64,000 bases of DNA from Pseudomonas paraeruginosa PA7. Its GTDB lineage: Bacteria; Pseudomonadota; Gammaproteobacteria; Pseudomonadales; Pseudomonadaceae. Positions 57,168 through 64,000 of the stretch are shown piece by piece. Positions within the stretch are counted from its first letter, which is position 1. Each line of letters begins with the position of its first letter. The stretch covers positions 2,980,001 through 3,044,000 of the forward strand of contig NC_009656.1 of the NCBI RefSeq assembly GCF_000017205.1, written 5' to 3'. Both the position numbers and the translations under genes were made by a program. Under the pieces are notes generated by a model, which ran no database searches, was not told the origin of the DNA, and saw nothing but the letters and a program-made list of their open reading frames with translations.

Positions 57168-57328
57168 CTTTGCCTGCAAAGTCCTTATCATTCGCAAATC
57201 AACCATTGTTCTGCTTGGCTCAGCTCATGAGCCCTCTTCATGAGTCCTTGCTCCTTGCAAGGCTATCGAGGGAGTAGAGCGGTCGCTGCGCGCGGCCAGT
57301 CGACCATTCGCAACGAGGAAGCGCTCGC

Positions 57329-58687
57329 GTGAAATCCCATCTTCTCCGCCCGGCCCTGCGCCCCGTGGCCGGCGGCCTGTTGTCCGCCTCCCTGCTGTGC
57401 AACGCGGCGCACGCCGCCGAGGCCTTCGACCCGCATTCGAAATGGATGCTCGGCGACTGGGGCGGCAAGCGCACCGAGCTGCTGGAGAAGGGCTACGACT
57501 TCAAGCTGGAGTACGTCGGCGAGGCGGCGGCCAACCTCGATGGCGGCTATGACGACGACAAGACCGGGCGCTACACCGACCAGTTCGCCCTGGGCGTGCA
57601 CATGGACCTGGAGAAGATCTTCGGCTGGAAGGCCACCGAGTTCCAGTTCATGGTCACCGAGCGCAACGGCAAGAACCTCTCCAACGATCGCATCGGCGAC
57701 CCGCGCGCCGGACACATCAGCTCGGTGCAGGAGGTCTGGGGCCGCGGGCAGACCTGGCGGCTGACCCAGCTGTGGCTCAAGCAGCAGTACTTCGACGGCG
57801 CGCTGGATGTGAAATTCGGCCGTTTCGGCGAGGGCGAGGACTTCAACAGCTTCCCCTGCGACTTCCAGAACCTGGCCTTCTGCGGCTCGCAGGTGGGCAA
57901 CTGGGCGGGGAGCATCTGGTACAACTGGCCGGTCAGCCAGTGGGCGCTGCGGGTGAAGTACAACTTCGCGCCGGACTGGTACGTGCAGGTCGGCGCCTAC
58001 GAGCAGAACCCGTCGAACCTGGAGACCGGCAATGGCTTCAAGATGAGCGGCAGCGGGACCAAGGGCGCGCTGCTGCCGGTGGAGCTGATCTGGCAGCCGA
58101 AGGTCGGCGCCGAGCAACTGCCGGGCGAGTACCGGCTGGGCTACTACTACAGCACGGCGAAGGCCGACGACGTGTACGACGACGTCGACGGCCAGCCGCA
58201 GGGGCTGACCGGCAACGACTTCAAGTCGCGCGGCAGCAAGCATGGCTGGTGGGTGGTGGCGCAGCAGCAGGTCACGTCGCACAACGGCGATACGTCGCGC
58301 GGGTTGAACCTGTTCGCCAACCTGACCGTCCACGACAAGGCGACCAACGTGGTGGACAACTACCAGCAGCTCGGGGTGGTCTACAAGGGCCCGTTCGATG
58401 CGCGGCCGAAGGACGACATCGGCCTGGGCATCGCGCGCATCCACGTCAACGACGATGTGAAGAAGCGCCAGCGCCTGGTGAACCAGGTGAACGGCATCGA
58501 CGACTACGACAACCCGCTGTACCAGCCGCTGCAGGACACCGAGTACAACGCCGAGCTGTACTACGGGGTGCACGTGACCGACTGGCTGACGGTGCGGCCG
58601 AACCTGCAGTACATCAAGCGCCCGGGCGGGGTCGACGAGGTCGACAACGCGCTGGTGGCGGGGATCAAGATCCAGACGGTGTTCTAG
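57329..58687 (+). CDS. OprB-family carbohydrate porin
   Basis: A 452-residue outer-membrane porin with a signal peptide ending AAHA-AE (residues ~30-31). The mature start FDPHSKWMLGDWGGKRTELLEKGYDFKLEYVGEAAANLDGG is the hallmark of OprB-type glucose porins, and it ends with a beta strand and Phe (IKIQTVF). It would bring glucose into the periplasm for the dehydrogenase encoded next. Start is GTG at 57329 with GAGGAAG upstream. An intrinsic terminator follows at 58718. Confidence 0.9.
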   Translation: MKSHLLRPALRPVAGGLLSASLLCNAAHAAEAFDPHSKWMLGDWGGKRTELLEKGYDFKLEYVGEAAANLDGGYDDDKTGRYTDQFALGVHMDLEKIFGWKATEFQFMVTERNGKNLSNDRIGDPRAGHISSVQEVWGRGQTWRLTQLWLKQQYFDGALDVKFGRFGEGEDFNSFPCDFQNLAFCGSQVGNWAGSIWYNWPVSQWALRVKYNFAPDWYVQVGAYEQNPSNLETGNGFKMSGSGTKGALLPVELIWQPKVGAEQLPGEYRLGYYYSTAKADDVYDDVDGQPQGLTGNDFKSRGSKHGWWVVAQQQVTSHNGDTSRGLNLFANLTVHDKATNVVDNYQQLGVVYKGPFDARPKDDIGLGIARIHVNDDVKKRQRLVNQVNGIDDYDNPLYQPLQDTEYNAELYYGVHVTDWLTVRPNLQYIKRPGGVDEVDNALVAGIKIQTVF

Positions 58688-58717
58688 GCTGTTGCTTCGG
58701 ACAACCGCGATTCGGTC

Positions 58718-58737
58718 ATGGCCAGCGGCCATTTTTT
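58718..58737 (+). terminator. Intrinsic terminator after the porin gene
   Basis: ATGGCC-AGC-GGCCAT stem followed by a six-T run: the most classical intrinsic terminator in the window. It separates the porin transcript from gcd, 30 bp after the porin stop. Confidence 0.75.
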
Positions 58738-58805
58738 CAGCGCCGCCCAACGCGGCGCGGCGGGCTGAACAGCCCTGCGTGCAGAACGTAATAGGAGAGC
58801 AAGCA

Positions 58806-58844
58806 ATGCCTGTCATCAACCCCGAACGGAGTACCGGACGATGA
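58806..58844 (+). CDS. Twelve-codon leader frame coupled to gcd
   Basis: ATG at 58806 opens a 12-codon frame (MPVINPERSTGR, stop 58842-58844). It has a better ribosome binding site (AGGAGAGC) than gcd itself, and its stop overlaps the gcd start as ATGA at 58841. Leader peptides of this shape can set translation of the following gene. I see no codon run that would suggest attenuation. Confidence 0.4.
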   Translation: MPVINPERSTGR

Positions 58845-61252
58845 GCGAAGGTAACCGGAGTCGATCGCGCCTGCTGCCGAGCCTGCTCGGCCTGTTGATC
58901 CTGCTGTCCGGCCTGGCGCTGCTGGCCGGCGGCATCAAGCTGGCGAGCCTGGGTGGCTCGCTGTACTACCTGCTGGCCGGCATCGGCCTGGCCCTGAGCG
59001 GACTGTTGCTGCTGCTGGGCAAGCGCGCGGCGCTGGGCCTGTATGCCCTGGTGCTGTTCGCCAGCACCGTCTGGGCGCTATGGGAAGTCGGCCTGGACTG
59101 GTGGCAGCTGGTGCCGCGCCTGGCCCTGTGGTTCGTCTTCGGCCTGCTGCTCTGGCTGCCCTGGTTCCGCCGTCCGCTGCTGGCCGACGGTCCGGCGCCG
59201 CTGGGCACCGCGGCGCTGGGCGTGGCGGTGGTCCTGGCCGGCGCCACCGCGGTGGGCAGCCAGTTCACCAATCCCGGACAGATCGTCGGCCGCATCGACC
59301 GCGACAGCGGCATGACCAGCACCGCCCCGGCGATGCCGGACGGCGACTGGCAGGCCTACGGCCGTACCGAGTTCGGCGACCGTTACTCGCCGTTGAAGCA
59401 GATCACCCCGGCCAACGTCGGCCAGCTCGAGGAAGCCTGGCGCATTCGTACCGGCGACCTGCCGACCGCCGACGATCCGCTCGAACTGACCAACGAGAAC
59501 ACCCCGCTGAAGGTCAACGGCATGCTCTATGCCTGCACCGCGCACAGCAAGGTGCTGGCCCTCGACCCGGACACCGGCGCGGAAATCTGGCGCTTCGATC
59601 CGCAGATCCAGAGCCCGGTAGGCTTCAAGGGCTTCGCCCACATGACCTGCCGTGGCGTCTCCTACTACGACGAAGAGCAGTACGCCAGGAGCGACGTCGG
59701 CGCGCCGCCGGCCGCGCTCTCCGAGGCCGGCAAGGCGGTCGCCGCCAGTTGCCCGCGGCGGCTGTTCCTGCCCACCGCCGACGCCCGCCTGATCGCGATC
59801 AACGCCGACAACGGCAAGGTCTGCGAGGACTTCGGGGTCAAGGGCGCGGTCGACCTGAAGGCCGGCATCGGTCCGTTCACCCCCGGCGGCTACTACTCCA
59901 CCTCGCCGGCGGCGGTCACCCGCAACCTGCTGATCATCGGCGGTCACGTCACCGACAACGAGTCGACCAACGAGCCGTCCGGGGTGATCCGCGCCTTCGA
60001 CGTGCACGACGGCAAACTGGTGTGGAACTGGGACAGCGGTAACCCGGACCAGACCGAGCCCCTGGCCCCCGGCAAGTTCTATACCCGCAACTCGCCGAAC
60101 ATGTGGTCGCTGGCCAGCGTCGACGAGAAGCTCGGCCAGGTCTATCTGCCGCTGGGCAACCAGATGCCCGACCAGTGGGGCGGCAACCGCACCCCCGGCG
60201 CCGAGAAGTTCAGCGCCGGCCTGGTGGCTCTCGACCTGAACACCGGCAAGCTGCGCTGGAACTACCAGTTCACCCACCACGACCTGTGGGACATGGACGT
60301 CGGCAGCCAGCCGACCCTGCTCGACCTGAAGACCGCCGATGGCGTCAAGCCGGCGCTGATCGCGCCGACCAAGCAGGGCAGCCTGTACGTGCTGGATCGC
60401 CGCGACGGTACGCCGATCGTGCCGATCCGCGAGGTGCCGGCGCCGCAGGGGGCGGTGGAGGGCGACCATACCGCGCCGACCCAGGCGCGTTCCGACCTCA
60501 ACCTGCTGCGCCCGCCGCTGACCGAGCGCGACATGTGGGGCAGCAGCCCGTTCGACCAGATGCTCTGCCGCATCCAGTTCCGCTCGCTGCGCTACGAGGG
60601 CCAGTACACCCCGCCGTCGGAGCAGGGCAGCCTGATCTATCCGGGCAACGTCGGGGTGTTCAACTGGGGCGGGGTATCGGTCGACCCGGTGCGCCAGATT
60701 CTCTTCACCAGCCCCAACTACATGGCTTTCGTCTCGCAGATGGTGCCGCGCGACAAGGTGCCCACCGGCAGCAAGCGCGAGGGTGAGACCAGCGGCGTGC
60801 AGCCGAACACCGGCGCGCCCTACGCGGTGATCATGCATCCGTTCATGTCGCCTCTCGGCCTGCCGTGCCAGGCGCCGTCCTGGGGCGACGTGGCCGGTAT
60901 CGACCTGACCACCGCCAAGGTCGTCTGGCAGCACAAGAACGGCACCAGCCGCGACAACACCCCGGTACCGATCGGCCTCTCCGTCGGCGTGCCGAGCATG
61001 GGCGGCTCGATCACCACCGCCAGCGGCGTGGCTTTCCTCAGCGGCACGCTCGACCAGTACCTGCGCGCCTACGACGTGAAGGACGGCAGGCAGCTCTGGC
61101 AGGCGCGCCTGCCGGCCGGCGGCCAGGCCACGCCGATGAGCTACACCGGCAAGGACGGTCGCCAGTACGTGCTGATCGTCGCTGGCGGACACGGCTCCTT
61201 CGGTACCCGCATGGGCGACTACATCATCGCCTACGCCCTGCCCAGGCAATGA
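58841..61252 (+). CDS. gcd: Membrane-bound PQQ-dependent glucose dehydrogenase
   Basis: An 803-residue quinoprotein. The N-terminus has about five membrane helices (residues ~13-145). The PQQ beta-propeller domain starts around DGDWQAYGRTEFGDRYSPLKQITPANVGQLEEAWRIRTGDL (~160-205) and contains NQMPDQWGGNRTPGAEKFSAGLVALDLNTGKLRW and the family NYMAFVSQMVPRDKVPTG. It oxidises glucose to gluconolactone in the periplasm, giving electrons to ubiquinone. ATG overlaps a leader frame; CGGAG lies 10 bases upstream. PQQ would enter through the receptor encoded next. Confidence 0.95.
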   Translation: MSEGNRSRSRLLPSLLGLLILLSGLALLAGGIKLASLGGSLYYLLAGIGLALSGLLLLLGKRAALGLYALVLFASTVWALWEVGLDWWQLVPRLALWFVFGLLLWLPWFRRPLLADGPAPLGTAALGVAVVLAGATAVGSQFTNPGQIVGRIDRDSGMTSTAPAMPDGDWQAYGRTEFGDRYSPLKQITPANVGQLEEAWRIRTGDLPTADDPLELTNENTPLKVNGMLYACTAHSKVLALDPDTGAEIWRFDPQIQSPVGFKGFAHMTCRGVSYYDEEQYARSDVGAPPAALSEAGKAVAASCPRRLFLPTADARLIAINADNGKVCEDFGVKGAVDLKAGIGPFTPGGYYSTSPAAVTRNLLIIGGHVTDNESTNEPSGVIRAFDVHDGKLVWNWDSGNPDQTEPLAPGKFYTRNSPNMWSLASVDEKLGQVYLPLGNQMPDQWGGNRTPGAEKFSAGLVALDLNTGKLRWNYQFTHHDLWDMDVGSQPTLLDLKTADGVKPALIAPTKQGSLYVLDRRDGTPIVPIREVPAPQGAVEGDHTAPTQARSDLNLLRPPLTERDMWGSSPFDQMLCRIQFRSLRYEGQYTPPSEQGSLIYPGNVGVFNWGGVSVDPVRQILFTSPNYMAFVSQMVPRDKVPTGSKREGETSGVQPNTGAPYAVIMHPFMSPLGLPCQAPSWGDVAGIDLTTAKVVWQHKNGTSRDNTPVPIGLSVGVPSMGGSITTASGVAFLSGTLDQYLRAYDVKDGRQLWQARLPAGGQATPMSYTGKDGRQYVLIVAGGHGSFGTRMGDYIIAYALPRQ

Positions 61253-61262
61253 CCCGCCCAGC

Positions 61263-61354
61263 GGGAGCCCGATGCGGCTCCCGGCCTTCCGGGCTGCGGC
61301 CCGGAAGGGGCTTTGCCAAGGGCGGTTACGCGCCCGCCCTTGGCAAAGCCCCTT
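61263..61354. repeat. Three stem-loops, two mutually exclusive, between gcd and pqqU
   Basis: Stem A: GGGAGCC/GGCTCCC (61263-61282). Stem B: ten-bp arms CCTTCCGGGC (61285-61294) and GCCCGGAAGG (61299-61308). Stem C: perfect 20-bp arms at 61305-61324 and 61335-61354. The right arm of B and left arm of C overlap at 61305-61308, so only one can be fully paired. Only a short T pair follows C. Terminator, attenuator or a repeat element are all possible. Confidence 0.65.
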
Positions 61355-61381
61355 CGATACCTGTGATTCGCGGAACCCTGC

Positions 61382-63514
61382 ATGCCGTCCCGACCCCGCC
61401 TTACCACCGTTTCCCACCTGTTGCCCGGTTCCCTGGCCCTCTGTGGCCTGGCCTTCGCCTGCGCCGCCCAGGGCGAGGAGCGACGCAGCCTCGAACCCAT
61501 GGTGGTGACCGGCAGCTACAACCCCAGCGACACCTTCGACCTGCCGTTCTCGGTGAATAGCGTCGAGCGCCGGCAGATCGCCGACGGCCAACTCGGCATC
61601 AACCTCTCCGAAGTCCTGCCGCGGGTACCCGGCCTGGTGGTGCAGAACCGCCAGAACTACGCCCAGGACCTGCAAATCTCCTCGCGCGGCTACGGCGCCC
61701 GCTCGGCCTTCGGCATCCGCGGCCTGAAGCTGCTCGCCGATGGCATCCCGGCGAGCACCCCGGATGGCCAGGGCCAGGCCGCCACCCTCAACCTCGACGT
61801 CGCCGAGCGCATCGAGGTACTGCGCGGGCCGGCCTCGACGATCTACGGCAGCAACGCCGGCGGGGTGATCCAGATGTTCTCCCGCGACGGCCAGGGCGCC
61901 CCGCGAGTCGGCGCGGAAACCACCGTCGGCAGCGATGGCCTGAGCCGCAACCACCTGTACACGGAAGGCGAGGGCGACGGCGTCGGTTTCCTGGTGGATG
62001 CCTCGCGGATGGACACCGACGGCTACCGCGACCACAGCGCCGCGCGCCGCGACCAGACCTTCGCCAAGCTCAACTTCAGGCCCGACGCCGACAGCCGCCT
62101 GGCGCTGATCTACAGCAGCCTGGAACAGAACGACACTGAAGATCCGCTGGGGCAGACCTGGGACGCCTACAAGCACGACCCGCGCTCCGTCACCGCCAAC
62201 GCCGAGCTGTACGACACGCGCAAGAGTATCGACCACCAGCAGGCCGGGATGAACTACGAGCGCTACTTCGGCGAGGCGACCTTGCAGGTCAACGCCTACG
62301 TGGGCAAGCGCAGTGTCGTGCAGTATCAGGCGATACCCAAGCAGATAGGATGCGAGAGTAATCCGCGTTGCCAGAGGAATGGCGCGGTGATCGACTTCGA
62401 CCGCGACTTCCACGGTGGCACCGTGCGCTGGCTGCAACCGGTACGCCAGGCGCCGGGCGAGCTGAACCTGACCGTCGGCCTCGACTACGACCAGAGCCGC
62501 GACGACCGCCGCGGCTACCAGAACTTCAACGGCGACCAGCTCGGCGTGAAGGGCGAGTTGCGTCGCGACGAGGTGGACACCGCCACCAGCCTCGATCCCT
62601 ACCTGCAGGCGAGCTGGGCCATCGACGCCTGGACCCTGCAGGCCGGGGTGCGCCACAGCACCATGAAGATGGAGGTCGACGACCGCTACCTGAGCAACGG
62701 CGATGCCAGCGGCTCGCGGCGCTACCGGAAGAACACCCCGTCGTTCTCGGTGATGTACGCCTTCACCCCCGACCTGCACGGCTACCTCAGCGCCGGCAAG
62801 GGCTTCGAGACCCCGACCCAGGCGGAGATGGCCTATGCGCCGGTGGCGGCGAACGCGCCGGACGTCTTCAACTTCGGCCTCAAGCCAGCCACCAGCAGCC
62901 AGTACGAAGCCGGGCTGAAGGCGCGCCTGTGGGGTAATACGCGGGTCAACGCGGCGATCTTCCAGATCCGCACCGAGGACGAGATCGTCGTCGCCAGCTC
63001 CCTCGGCGGTCGTACCAGCTACCAGAACGCCGGCAAGACCCTGCGCCGCGGCTTCGAACTGGGCGTGGAGAGCGAACTGAGCGAGCACTGGAACGCCAAC
63101 CTGGCCTATACCCGGCTATCCGCCACCTACGATTCGGATTTCGAGGCCGGCGGCAAGACCATCGGCAAGGGCAAGCACCTGCCGGGCGTGCCGGCAAGCA
63201 GCCTGTTCGGCGAACTGGTATGGAAGCCCGTGGAGGGCATCAGCATGGGCTGGGAAGGCATGTACCGCAGCCAGGTCTACGTCGAGGACAGCAACAGCGA
63301 AAAGGCCGCGCCGAGCTATGCGGTATTCAACTGGCGCACCCGCTTCGAACAGCGCCTGGGGGCCTGGACCTTCCACCAGCTGGTGCGCCTGGACAACCTG
63401 TTCGACCGCCAGTACGTCGGCTCGGTCATCGTCGGCGACGGCAACCGGCGCTATTACGAAGCGGCGCCAGGCCTGTCCTGGTATGCCGGGGCGGGCCTCG
63501 AATACCAGTTCTGA
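61382..63514 (+). CDS. pqqU: TonB-dependent receptor, PQQ uptake type
   Basis: A 710-residue outer-membrane receptor with signal peptide (AFACAAQG) and plug domain starting after a TonB-box-like EPMVVTG. Residues ~84-110 (VVQNRQNYAQDLQISSRGYGARSAFGIRGLK) closely match what I recall of E. coli YncD/PqqU (QVQNRQNYAQDLQ), as do DGIPASTPDGQGQ and the C-terminal DNLFDRQYVGSVIVGDGN. It ends in GAGLEYQF. PqqU imports PQQ, the cofactor of Gcd, whose gene is just upstream. The combination makes PQQ scavenging by an enzyme user very likely. Confidence 0.87.
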   Translation: MPSRPRLTTVSHLLPGSLALCGLAFACAAQGEERRSLEPMVVTGSYNPSDTFDLPFSVNSVERRQIADGQLGINLSEVLPRVPGLVVQNRQNYAQDLQISSRGYGARSAFGIRGLKLLADGIPASTPDGQGQAATLNLDVAERIEVLRGPASTIYGSNAGGVIQMFSRDGQGAPRVGAETTVGSDGLSRNHLYTEGEGDGVGFLVDASRMDTDGYRDHSAARRDQTFAKLNFRPDADSRLALIYSSLEQNDTEDPLGQTWDAYKHDPRSVTANAELYDTRKSIDHQQAGMNYERYFGEATLQVNAYVGKRSVVQYQAIPKQIGCESNPRCQRNGAVIDFDRDFHGGTVRWLQPVRQAPGELNLTVGLDYDQSRDDRRGYQNFNGDQLGVKGELRRDEVDTATSLDPYLQASWAIDAWTLQAGVRHSTMKMEVDDRYLSNGDASGSRRYRKNTPSFSVMYAFTPDLHGYLSAGKGFETPTQAEMAYAPVAANAPDVFNFGLKPATSSQYEAGLKARLWGNTRVNAAIFQIRTEDEIVVASSLGGRTSYQNAGKTLRRGFELGVESELSEHWNANLAYTRLSATYDSDFEAGGKTIGKGKHLPGVPASSLFGELVWKPVEGISMGWEGMYRSQVYVEDSNSEKAAPSYAVFNWRTRFEQRLGAWTFHQLVRLDNLFDRQYVGSVIVGDGNRRYYEAAPGLSWYAGAGLEYQF

Positions 63515-63577
63515 AGTGCCGGACGCGCTTGTTCGCGCTACCCGGCCAGCCCTTGTCAGCGTCGTCAATTCCGATTA

Positions 63578-63593
63578 CTGTATGGATGTACAG
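63578..63593. promoter_or_regulatory. LexA (SOS) box upstream of the gene at 63635
   Basis: CTGTATGGATGTACAG fits CTG-N10-CAG with the usual A/T flanks. It sits in a larger dyad with perfect 13-bp arms at 63570-63582 and 63589-63601. It lies 42 bp upstream of the start codon. PA2288 is, as I recall, in the published P. aeruginosa LexA regulon. Confidence 0.85.
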
Positions 63594-63634
63594 TAATCGG
63601 AAATCGCCTGCCTGCGCGACAAGGAGCACCGATC

Positions 63635-63922
63635 ATGAGCCACAACCTTGCCGAACTGCCGCTGTCCCGACGCCGCGCCCTGGAGCGCGAGAAACAGGCC
63701 TGCCTGCGCCTCCACCTGTCCCGCAATCGTGCCAGCGAACGCCTGGAGCGCGCTGTGCGCGACGAAGTCGAGCGCCTGCTGGGTGCCCGCGAACGCCAGG
63801 GGGCCGGCTGGCCGGAGTGGGTCAGCGCGGAACTCTGCGTGGCGGACGACCCGCTCTTCGTGCGCAAGGTGGTGGCGCGCCTGAAAGCCGCGGTGGACTG
63901 GCAACGCCAGCGCGCGGCCTGA
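63635..63922 (+). CDS. Small SOS-regulated protein of unknown function
   Basis: A 95-residue helical, charged protein: LSRRRALEREKQACLRLHLSRNRASERLERAVRDEVERLLGARER, probably a coiled coil, then WVSAELCVADDPLFVRKVVARLKAAVDWQRQR. No enzymatic motif. AAGGAG eight bases before the ATG. The upstream LexA box indicates DNA-damage induction. It is separate from the glucose genes in promoter and role. Confidence 0.85.
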   Translation: MSHNLAELPLSRRRALEREKQACLRLHLSRNRASERLERAVRDEVERLLGARERQGAGWPEWVSAELCVADDPLFVRKVVARLKAAVDWQRQRAA

Positions 63923-63930
63923 GCCGCGCT

Positions 63931-64000
63931 TCAGGGCAGGGTGGGGGCCGTCGGCGGCGCGCGATGGTACTGCATGGCGCGCTGGTGGTGGCCGGCGAGA
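63931..64000 (-). CDS. Possible C-terminal end of a leftward gene at the window edge
   Basis: On the minus strand an open frame enters from the right edge and ends at 63931 (LAGHHQRAMQYHRAPPTAPTLP then stop). It has the look of a protein C-terminus, convergent with the SOS gene, but 22 residues are too few to identify a family. Confidence 0.35.
   Translation of the reverse strand, partial: LAGHHQRAMQYHRAPPTAPTLP

Larger units (their letters stand above)
56870..57328 (+). promoter_or_regulatory. 459-bp control region upstream of the porin gene
   Basis: No gene is visible. From left to right: a terminator-like hairpin for chiC (56932-56952); an A+T-richer stretch at about 57120-57210; a perfect palindrome at 57154-57167; and a small hairpin GGCTCA-N5-TGAGCC at 57217-57233. 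The unusual length suggests several regulators of the porin gene. Confidence 0.55.

Noticed and set aside
59078..63088. A 1336-residue open frame on the minus strand
   Set aside because: Antisense to gcd and pqqU, whose family motifs are unmistakable; it lacks recognisable domains and reflects the high third-position G+C of the real genes.

Overview
The window is high-GC chromosomal DNA that I read as Pseudomonas aeruginosa or a very close relative. The gene content and order match, from memory, PAO1 genes PA2365 down to PA2288 in reverse numbering. No database was consulted. About 50 genes are supported, and most of the sequence is coding.

Layout. (1) 1-9162: one end of the third type VI secretion cluster (H3-T6SS). 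hsiB3 (cut by the window edge) is divergent from lip3-hsiJ3-dotU3-icmF3-hsiA3, followed by the sigma-54 activator gene sfa3. (2) 9398-13879: a small unknown gene, then the methanesulfonate operon msuE-msuD-msuC with an SfnR-type sigma-54 activator as its last gene. (3) 14051-16398: an AFG1/ZapE-like ATPase convergent with an exported glycerophosphodiester phosphodiesterase. (4) 16575-23013: a leftward six-gene sulfur operon with two SfnB-type monooxygenases, an LLM monooxygenase and a MetQ-MetN-MetI transporter. It is divergent from a type II sulfide:quinone oxidoreductase. (5) 24709-34060: the leftward mannitol operon mtlEFGKDYZ and its activator mtlR. (6) 34179-43879: an AraC regulator, a five-gene AhpD/acyl-CoA-dehydrogenase-like/ABC transporter operon, and two more clusters of flavin monooxygenases. 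(7) 44095-49243: gapN, a 47-residue small gene, gluconate permease, gluconokinase and gntR. (8) 49475-54840: cupin, FAD oxidoreductase, LysR regulator, a gutted beta-lactamase-like gene, an MFS exporter and a LysE exporter. (9) 54841-56869: a decayed YbaK-like gene and chitinase chiC. (10) 57329-63514: periplasmic glucose oxidation (OprB-like porin, gcd, PQQ receptor pqqU). (11) 63635-63922: a small gene under a LexA box.

Two themes tie the window together. The first is organosulfur scavenging. Four separate promoter regions carry a sigma-54 -24/-12 element and, upstream, one or two copies of an 18-bp dyad CTGTTGC-N4-GCAACAG (intact in two regions, looser in the other two). This suggests one regulon run by the SfnR-type protein at 12749. 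The second is sugar acid and polyol catabolism (glucose to gluconate in the periplasm, gluconate uptake and phosphorylation, mannitol uptake), with several visible operator palindromes.

Compared with the PAO1 order as I remember it, genes appear to be missing at four or five places: between mtlR and the AraC gene, between gntR and the cupin gene, between the MFS and LysE genes, between LysE and chiC (where the ambBCDE toxin genes would be expected), and between chiC and the porin. I see no tRNA, rRNA, CRISPR array, intact insertion sequence or prophage.
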